A stretch of DNA of 64,000 bases from Inia geoffrensis (lineage: Eukaryota; Chordata; Mammalia; Artiodactyla; Iniidae): contig CM070901.1 in the NCBI GenBank assembly GCA_036417435.1, forward strand, positions 162,584,044-162,648,043. The letters run 5' to 3'. Positions 57,131 through 64,000 of the stretch are shown piece after piece. A model generated the notes under the pieces. The model did no database searches, was not told the DNA's origin, and was given only the letters and a program-made list of their open reading frames with translations. Each line of letters starts with the position of its first letter. Position 1 is the first letter of the stretch. Made by a program: the position numbers and the translations under genes.

Positions 57131-57959
57131 CTCTATGTCCTAAGGATATTATAACTCATATGGAAATATGCTTTTGCATTTCTAGCTTTCTGGCCTTGCA
57201 GACATGTCCCTGGTTATGCCCATCAGGACTGCAGGGAAGGTCCCCTCACTGCAGCCATCCATACCACTTGGTCCCCAGTTGCTCTGTCTCCCAATCTCCT
57301 GGGCCTGGGAGGCCTGGGAAGATCCAACCTGAAGACATGGAGCTGGCCAGTTTTAATGAGTCAGAGCCTCAGCTTCTGATAGCTGGGTTTGAATCGGGGC
57401 TCCGCTCACCCACCCTGGGATTTGGGGGATATTGTTTCACCTGCTGTGACTCATTTGATATTGATGTCCACCCCAGTGAGTGCCCAGGGTGTCTGCACAT
57501 AGTCAGTGCCCCTTCACCCCCTCTCCCATCTCATTAACATCTTACACACTGTTTATCCACATGACACCCATTTGCTCATGGTAGGATGTTGATCTATTAG
57601 AATGGAATTTCCCTTCAACTTCTTATTATAATAATTATTAGAATCACCAGTAACACATGAATTCATAACTATTCTCTACACTAACATAATTGTTGTTGGG
57701 TTGATGCAAAGAATTCCTGCTCTTATTAACGTAATTAAAAAGTTGTTACCTGCACTTTCTCATGTGTATGGCCTGGATCCCTGGGCCTGTCCCCGTCTCT
57801 CTCCACCTGGGCAAATTGATCTGTTTTATCTGCAAGAAGAAGTTGTTTGTCTTCCTGTCTTCATGGTCAGCAGGATGGACATTGTAGCCTCCCCCTGAAG
57901 GCACATTACTTTGTAGATTTGCAGTAATTTCTCCTGCTTTACCACTGTCATTTTTGGCC
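57131..57959. other. Unassigned interval
   Basis: 57340-57420 has weak MIR traces. 57560-57760 is an AT-rich, repeat-free block. No exon could be supported, including at the acceptor-like ggccttgcag (57191-57200). Confidence 0.35.
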
Positions 57960-58158
57960 ACCGAGTATTGAGAGCTTACCCTGGACTAAATGCGGTGCTA
58001 AGTGCTTTGCCATGAGAGAGGTGACACTTTCATTCCCAACTTACAGACGTGAAAATTGAGGATTAAAACTGAGCAAGTTTCCCCTACTCACTCAGCCAGT
58101 GAGAGATGGAGCCAGCCTTTGGTCTCAGGTGTCTCCATATCCAGAGCCCACACTTTTG
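57960..58158 (-). mobile_element. MIR SINE
   Basis: It contains 'cgagtattgagagcttaccc' and 'cttacagacgtgaaaattga'. Confidence 0.8.
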
Positions 58159-58179
58159 ACATTTTGCACCAGAGAAAGA

Positions 58180-58243
58180 AGCCTGTCCTCTCCTCTCCCT
58201 CTTCCCCTCAGCCTCCTCTCCTTTTCTCTTTCCCTCCCACCTT
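58180..58243 (+). repeat. Polypyrimidine tract
   Basis: CT-rich over about 64 bp with CTCTCC and CTTTTC units. Confidence 0.82.
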
Positions 58244-58489
58244 GATCTTTGCTCACAGAGCAAAACTGCCAAGGCCCTTAGACTAGAAGGCTGAATATGA
58301 AATTCCATCTCACAGGTAGAAACAGTGAGGGGACCTGGCCTCAGAGACCCACCTGAGAGTATAGCTCACCCTGAGATCCCTTCTTAATTTAAAACTACCA
58401 GACTAGAGAGGAGTGATACATTTGTTTCTCCTTTACTCTATGTAGCAGCTCATATGTGCACCTAGCTCTACCCTCAGTCCACCTCGCTG

Positions 58490-58646
58490 CAGGTGTGTGA
58501 GTGATGGCAAGTGCTGTTCCAGGGTTTACTTCCATACAGTTGTACCAAGGAGCTTCTTTGGGACCTCACTTCATCCTCACAGCACCCTAGGAGGTAGAGC
58601 ATTGTGCCCACTTGAAAGATGTGAAAACTGAGACCAAGAGTGTCAT
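58490..58646 (-). mobile_element. MIR SINE
   Basis: It contains 'acttcatcctcacagcaccc' and 'gaaagatgtgaaaactgaga'. Confidence 0.78.
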
Positions 58647-58774
58647 AGATTTTTGGAGCTGGAAGACCCCAGTTTCCCTAGGCCGATGTCTCTAACTCCA
58701 CAAACCAGCCCAGGATGTTTCGTGGACCTCAGCATGGTTCCCACCCCACCTGCTCTCCAGAGAAATCAGGGGGT

Positions 58775-58895
58775 GGAGTTGTCCAGAGTCAGATACAGGT
58801 TCCAAACTCCACCACCAACATGCAGTAGAAACTTAGGTCACTCTTATCCTTTCTAAGCCTTTTTTCTCATTGTAAAATGATTGTTTGTGGGATAC
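58775..58895 (+). mobile_element. MIR fragment
   Basis: It contains 'gagtcagatacaggttccaa' and 'tttttctcattgtaaaatga'. Confidence 0.65.
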
Positions 58896-58969
58896 GGATG
58901 CTGCATTTGAATGCCCCAGGCATTGGGGATATGCTCAGAGTATCCCTTCCTCCCCAGGGAATAACAGGC

Positions 58970-59290
58970 TAAAAAACGCTTTTCAGCCAATGTTGGCTTA
59001 GAGGCAGCCACTTCGATTCCACGACAACAATTTTAATTGCTCCTCCTGCAAAGCTCCATGGATCCATTCCAGCCAAATCAACTGATTTGTTAAAACGATC
59101 ATTCCTCAATGCTATTGTCGTTGGCTGCAAATAGATGGTCCTTCTGTGTGCTTCTGGCTAAGCCCCAACGTCCAGCTGAGATAAATCCATCCCTCTGAAG
59201 TGACATCTGCTGGGAGGTGGCATTGAATCAAGTCAGATTATAATGGCATTTCACTGGATTCCTCTAACTTTTACTTAACTGGAGTTGGAA
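58970..59290. promoter_or_regulatory. Candidate conserved noncoding element
   Basis: This repeat-free block contains a perfect AGCCAA-TG-TTGGCT palindrome (58985-58998, NFI-half-site-like), ACAACAATTTTAATTGC (59024-59040, SOX and homeodomain-like) and further CAAT/TAAT sites. Its even composition and lack of transposon wear set it apart from the flanks. Function is not shown. Confidence 0.3.
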
Positions 59291-59544
59291 CCTCCCACTG
59301 AGAGGCTCAACGCTCAGAAGAATTTTCCTGGCGGGAGAATGCCTTGGGCTATCCGGAGCAGATTGTGTTGTGGAGGGAAGAATGGAGGGTTAGTGAACAG
59401 AGTAAAAGGTCTCTGAGCTGGGCAGGGCGCACAACAGTAGACCTTCTGCTGTTGGTGAAGGTCAGCTTTGAGGGGACCAGATGCGTTGGTGTAACTTGCC
59501 TTCTGGGTCTGGCCAGGGTGCGGAGATTACTTTGAGACTCACTT

Positions 59545-59720
59545 TTCACATATCCGTTCAATCATTCACTTCCTCACTCTCTTGACAAACATTTAATAAC
59601 CATCTATTTTCCAGGGCCCTGTGCTCGGTGATGGGGATACAGAGATGATAAGAGCCTGTTTTTAACCAAGATGCTCACAGTCTGGCCCAGGACACAGAAA
59701 TGCCTAGTGGGCATCAGAGA
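59545..59720 (-). mobile_element. L2 3' end
   Basis: It contains 'cttgacaaacatttaataac' and 'tcggtgatggggatacagag'. Confidence 0.8.
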
Positions 59721-60279
59721 GCAACAGGAGGTCTCCTTGGAGGTCAAGGGGGGCAGGCGTCTATCTCAGAGTGGGTGCCCCCAAGACAGACCCCAAGAAA
59801 AGGACATGGGTTCTGCTCATTTATTTGGGAGGCAATTCCAGGGAGCACAGTGAGGGATTGTAAAGAATGATGCAGGAAAGGGAGCAAAGCCAACAAAGGG
59901 AGCATCCATGAGTGGGTACCTCTGTGCACCACCGGGCTCAGTCCCACTGGGGACTTCTGGGGAACTGCATGGAGACACCTCAGAACTGTCCTCCTGGTGG
60001 CTGGGGAGGCTGATTTTTAATCCACTGACCCTCAGCCCCCACAGTGCAAGGGCCGCTTCTGGGATGTGTTAAGTCCCCTGCACTTAGACGCTCCATCACA
60101 GATGAGCAAGCTTCCCAGGTGCTGGAGAAAGTGCACTTCTGAGAAGAAGAGAGCAGTGGATGTTTTAGGAGGGGGGCTGACAGCAAGCCAGGAACTGACG
60201 ATGCCACAGAACAACCCAGGATGGGCCAAGGGGACCTGGCTGAGCTAGCAGCAGCAACTGCTGCAATGCTTTCAAAAAG
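59721..60279. other. Unassigned interval
   Basis: Nothing is recognised, although it lies between two antisense L2 pieces. Confidence 0.35.
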
Positions 60280-60660
60280 GTGATATCTGAGCTGGGTCTG
60301 GAAGAATCAGTGGGCATTGGCCAGCTGAAGTGGGCATGGGCAATGGTTTATCCAGGCAGTTGGAACAGGGAAGACAAAAATGGAAAAAGAGAACTGAGAT
60401 AATTCCTTTAGATAATAGCTGCTGATAAGGCAAGAAGGCAGTGGCTCAAGGGGCTTAGGATTATGAAGAGAAGAGTTTACTTTCAGGCCAAGGATGGGAG
60501 AGGTTTGAGTAGCTTGTACACAGGGAATTTAAGTGGTGGGTTGAGGAAGCTCAGGAAATGGGAAGAGAGGAGATGGCCAAGAGTTTCTGCAGCGATGGAA
60601 GGAGGCGGGATCCGGTGGGAAGGTACAGGGTCTGGTCTTACATCAGCAGAGGGCACCTGA
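60280..60660 (-). mobile_element. L2 fragment
   Basis: 'gtgatatctgagctgggtct' and 'atccaggcagttggaacagg' continue antisense L2. The part after 60440 is more diverged. Confidence 0.62.
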
Positions 60661-61069
60661 GATGAGTGAGGATAAGTCAATGAGGAAAGGGGGAAGGGGT
60701 GCCCCATGGCCTCTTTCTCCAATACTGAAGGGGCTATAGGGAGCTGAGCCAGTGACAGGGCTGGGGTTGGAAGCAGATTTTGAGAAACGTAGGACCCTGG
60801 AATTATCCTAGAGGGAGAGGGAGCAGGTCACGGAAGGTCAAAGGAGGGATGGGTGATGCTGGTGATAGCTGAGGTTGGCATCTGTGCCCCGGCGGAGGTG
60901 CCAGTCCCCTCGACACACAGATTTTTCAGCAACTGCTCCGTGTTCAGTACAGATGAGTGAAAAGCAGACAGGTACATCAGTCCCTGACCAGTTTGGTGGG
61001 GCAAGAGTGGGACAAGAACACAAGCCCAGTGCAGACACAGTAGTCCTGGGGCAGGACTGCCCTGCATGA
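60661..61069. other. Unassigned interval
   Basis: No gene or repeat is supported. Confidence 0.35.
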
Positions 61070-61235
61070 AAATAACAAAGCCCAGGGCCTGGCACATTGT
61101 AAATGCTCAATAAACACTGGCGGTGTCGTGATGGCTCTTAACCACGCTGCTCTGTGCTTGTCTATTTCTCTGCCTCATGCATTAGTTTGTGAGCCCCTTA
61201 AGAGCTGGGACTCGTGCCTCTGCACTGGGCTGAGT
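61070..61235 (+). mobile_element. MIR or L2 3' end plus L2 fragment
   Basis: 'gcctggcacattgtaaatgc' with 'tcaataaaca' is a MIR/L2 terminus. 'tttgtgagccccttaagagc' shortly after is another L2 3' block. Confidence 0.68.
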
Positions 61236-61567
61236 TACTCCGGTCACTTGTCAGTGCAGACCTGGCCTCCAGGGCCTTCATGACCACATTGCTGTGTGGG
61301 CAGCGGGTTCCCAGGAACAGGTGTTTCTCCTCTGCTCACACGCAGCCATTCTGCACCTGGACTCAGTAATTCCTGCTGCCCGCACAGGGTCCCCCTGCCC
61401 ACACACTCTGCAGGAGTCCATGTGCTCTGCAGGCTCCACACCTGCATGTGCCCTCCTCTCTCTACTGAGGGATCTTGTTTTTCAAAAATCCCTTGGACAT
61501 CTTAGAACCACGAAAAGCAGTTCATTTCAATATTCATGATGTCCTGACACGTAGGTCTGTGCATATT
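61236..61567. other. Unassigned interval
   Basis: No gene or repeat is recognised. Confidence 0.35.
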
Positions 61568-61616
61568 CCCTCTCTCTCTGTCTCTCTCTCTCTGTCCCTC
61601 TCCCTCTGTCTCTCTC

Positions 61617-61679
<63 letters not shown>

Positions 61680-61724
61680 TTCTGTCTCTGTCTTTCTCTC
61701 TTTATCTCTCTCCTTCTCCTCCCC
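61568..61724 (+). repeat. (CT)n microsatellite, long
   Basis: Some 157 bp of TC units are broken by GTC and CCC steps, with about 50 uninterrupted bases of CT in the centre. Open frames on both strands (Leu/Ser and Arg/Glu dipeptides) are artefacts. Confidence 0.97.
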
Positions 61725-62169
61725 AGCCAACAATATGTTAGGACAATCTGTCCCCTCACAGAGGGACCATCAAGCAACATCAAGCAACATCTCAACACAT
61801 GTAACCAGATTGCCTGGCCTGGGCACATAAACAAGGACCATCAAAAAAGCTGCGTGTGACCAAGCCCTGCTTGGTTTTACATGTGTCCAAAAGCTCTGCA
61901 TTCACTCTGCTGAAAACAAGGTCTCTTAACGATGGGCATTTTGTCTTTGCAGGACATGGCAGCAGGAGGGGGACATGCGGGCAGGGCTGCAGGAGGCTGG
62001 GCTGTGTCCTGTCCGGGCCGTTCATGGCTGTGGACTTGAGGTGTGCACTTCACCCGGCAGATCCTTGGTGTCCTCGTCAGCAGAGGGGACAGTGATAGCA
62101 CCTTCCTTGCGTGGAGGATTCAGAGAAAGATATGAATTATCAACACAAGAAATGATGGTTCTGTGATGG
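61725..62169. other. Unassigned interval
   Basis: A short direct repeat (atcaagcaac twice) lies near 61770-61790. 62065-62130 shows MIR-like traces. Confidence 0.35.
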
Positions 62170-62292
62170 AGGAGACAGTATCTTCTTGTTCATCCTCAGG
62201 GCAGCCTAGGAGGCAGGTGTCCTGAACTCATTTGGCAGATGGGACCTGGGGGGTCAGTGAGATTAGCTGAGTGGCCTGGGCACACTTTTTTG
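62170..62292 (-). mobile_element. MIR fragment
   Basis: It contains 'catcctcagggcagcctagg' and 'gagattagctgagtggcctg'. Confidence 0.65.
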
Positions 62293-63105
62293 TGACAGGA
62301 GGTGCTGGGACTCCAATGTGCTGTGTTCACTTCCAAAGCTCAACTGAAAGCCTGGGTGTGTCCACGGAGGGGACACCTGGTTCCTGGAACCAGCCAGCTG
62401 CTAGGGGCTCCTGGGCCACTGAGAAGTGAGACTGGCTGCTACTCTCTGCCCAAGCCCAGGGGGAGGCTGCAAACCCTGGCAGAGGGCAGCTCCCCATCCC
62501 CCATCTGAAGGGCAGAGTCAGGGGCTCACAGCCACAGGGGGCTGGGCTACAGGTCCTGGAGCTGGTCCCAACTCCAGGGCGCCTGGACACCTGCTGACCC
62601 GGTCCAGAGCCACCATGCACTCCTGGATGACTGACCTCCTGCATACCACGTGATGTGTTCGCTTCCAAAGGTGAGCATTCCAGGCCTGCGAGTCCCTGAG
62701 CTTATTGGTCCTGGGTCTGTTTCAAGTTTCAGGGGTGGCCATGCCTCTGCCCTACCACCTGCTTCTGATCAGACCCTGACGCTTGGGCCTGAGCCCTGGA
62801 GTCTAACTCAGCCACCATGGCTTCCTGACCTCCCTGCCACTTACTGGATGCTTCCCTGTGAAAGCTCATTCCACGGTGGGTCTGGAGCCAGGATTAATTA
62901 GCCGTGTGAGTGGTCACCTCTGGATACCAAGGCCCTTGGGAAAAATCTCCATCTTGCCCCTCCTTGAACCCTCTCATGGGACAGAGCCCAGTGCAGGGCA
63001 TACGTGTTCATAAGACTGTGGAATGAATGGAATATTTGAGGGTGTCAGAGGTCATGTTCTGGGCAGCAGTATGGGGAAGAAAGAAAGAAAGACAAGAGAG
63101 GAGAA
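62293..63105. other. Unassigned interval
   Basis: The string tgtgttc(a/g)cttccaaag occurs at about 62321 and 62653, a weak direct repeat. No gene is recognised. Confidence 0.35.
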
Positions 63106-63107
63106 CT

Positions 63108-63225
63108 GGTTTCCAAGCCCAGCTCTGCTCCTGGCTCAAAACATGGCCTTGGGCAAGTCCCTTCCCCTCTCTGGCCTCAGTTTCCCCATGTGCACCATGG
63201 GGTTGGAGAAGATGGTCACTGATGT
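63108..63225 (+). mobile_element. MIR fragment
   Basis: It contains 'ggccttgggcaagtcccttc' and 'ctctggcctcagtttcccca'. Confidence 0.85.
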
Positions 63226-63289
63226 TGATGGGTCCAAGAGTCTGCTGAGGTCTGACTCCTGTCACACAGACAGGAGGTGACATCATGTA

Positions 63290-63460
63290 TGGTTAAAACT
63301 ATGAGCTCTGGGATCCAACAGCCCTGGATTCCTGTCCACTTGGGTGCATAAATTTGAAGATGTTTCTCTGAGCCTCAGTTTCCTTATCTATAAATTGGAG
63401 TCAGTTATAGGAGAACATCCTCATAGGGTGATGGTGAGGACCAGTAAGTAGATGTGTTCA
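63290..63460 (+). mobile_element. MIR SINE
   Basis: It contains 'ctgagcctcagtttccttat' and 'agggtgatggtgaggaccag'. Confidence 0.83.
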
Positions 63461-63519
63461 AATCTCTTCATGGCTGTGTTTCCCTCGGTACTTGATCAAG
63501 GGTGGCTCTTGCACGCCGA

Positions 63520-63592
63520 AGATGATGGTGATGATGGTGGTGGTGATGTTGTTGATGATGATGGTGGTGATATTGTTGATGATGATGATGCG
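63520..63592. repeat. Imperfect (GAT)n/(GGT)n repeat
   Basis: GATGATGGTGATGTT-type units run for 73 bp. Confidence 0.9.
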
Positions 63593-63744
63593 GATGGTCA
63601 GTGGGAGGTAATGGGTCCCTGATTCATGGTTCAGTTCTGCCCCAATTCTAAGCCCTGAGCAACCCCAGGTGACAGGTGGGAGAGGATACACTAGAGCCCC
63701 AGGAAGGGACATAAGCATCACAGACCTTCAGGCCCAACCTAGGA

Positions 63745-64000
63745 ATTAGTCAGCAGATATTTATGCACCCAATACTGCGCCAGGTGCTGGGGATTCACCA
63801 GTGGGTAAGAAAGTCCCTTGTGGAGCTTACATTCCACCGAGAGCAACAGCAAGTGAACAGGTAAACAAGAAATTTGCATCCTTTGGTGGTGAGAAGTGCT
63901 GTGGAGAAGATAAAAGTGGTCTGTGTAGTTGGGGAAGGGTGGGGTCTACTCTACCTTAGAGAGGTAGTCAGGGAAGGCCTCTCAGAGGAGGTGGCATTTG
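63745..64000 (-). mobile_element. L2 3' region (cut by window edge)
   Basis: 'cagcagatatttatgcaccc', 'tgtggagcttacattccacc' and 'gtcagggaaggcctctcaga' form a clear antisense L2 that continues past the right edge. Confidence 0.9.

Noticed and set aside
57160..57537. Possible exon after acceptor-like ggccttgcag
   Set aside because: No donor, no recognised protein, and only a 125-codon single frame. It is insufficient without transcript evidence.
61502..61834. Arg/Glu-repeat and Ser/Leu-repeat proteins
   Set aside because: They are translations of a (CT)n microsatellite.
61936..62100. Possible exon after tttgtctttgcag
   Set aside because: The acceptor-like string is isolated, and the following frame shows no family and ends in MIR-like sequence.
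62321..62670. Tandem duplication suggested by repeated tgtgttc(a/g)cttccaaag
   Set aside because: Similarity does not extend beyond the 17-bp string in a convincing way.

Overview
The window is nuclear DNA of a whale or dolphin (a hippopotamus relative is the nearest alternative). It carries nine tRNA-derived SINEs of the CHR type, whose head reads GGCTTCCCTGGTGGCGCAG. Most have target-site duplications that still match. These lie among young cetartiodactyl L1 3' ends and a deep background of placental repeats: L1M, L2, MIR, MaLR and ERVL LTRs, and Tigger. I found no exon, RNA gene, CRISPR array or bacterial feature that I can support. The open frames present are short, lie in repeats or GC-rich DNA, and match no family I recognise. 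The window reads as intergenic or long-intron DNA.

Layout. 1-9.0 kb is almost wholly LINE-1. It includes a host L1 at 2.8-5.0 kb holding two later L1s and a Tigger1-type DNA element, a solo ERVL-type (MLT2) LTR at 5.07-5.58 kb, and two tandem 5'-truncated L1s. 9-14 kb is mixed unique DNA with MIR/L2 pieces and simple repeats. 14-18.1 kb is a long minus-strand L1 carrying three SINEs and an 83-bp micro-L1 insertion. 18.2-19.0 kb is a degenerate CACAGA-rich tract. 19-28.6 kb is GC-rich unique DNA studded with MIR and L2. 28.6-34 kb holds SINEs, two MaLR LTRs in opposite orientation, and an L2 split by a MIR that is itself split by a SINE. 36.48-42.74 kb is a complete but decayed ERVL-class provirus on the minus strand: LTR, gag, protease, RT/RNase H, integrase, dUTPase, LTR, with no env seen. 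43.3-49.4 kb is a MaLR LTR and then a plus-strand L1 (ORF1 region to 3'UTR), interrupted by a SINE and a MaLR LTR and containing two copies of the endonuclease segment. 50-64 kb is unique DNA with MIR/L2 fragments, one SINE, microsatellites, a promoter-like CCAAT cluster near 53.05 kb and a candidate conserved noncoding block near 59.0 kb.

No set of genes works together here; what can be read is the order of insertion. L2 and MIR are the oldest layer. ERVL, MaLR, Tigger and L1M follow. Young L1s and CHR SINEs come last and often land inside older copies. I found no convincing undescribed biological system. The items most worth checking are the ERVL provirus with its mapped lesions, the micro-L1, the SINE with a unique 3' tail, and the promoter-like block at 53 kb. 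Repeat names come from remembered consensus sequences, and boundaries are approximate unless a target-site duplication is given.
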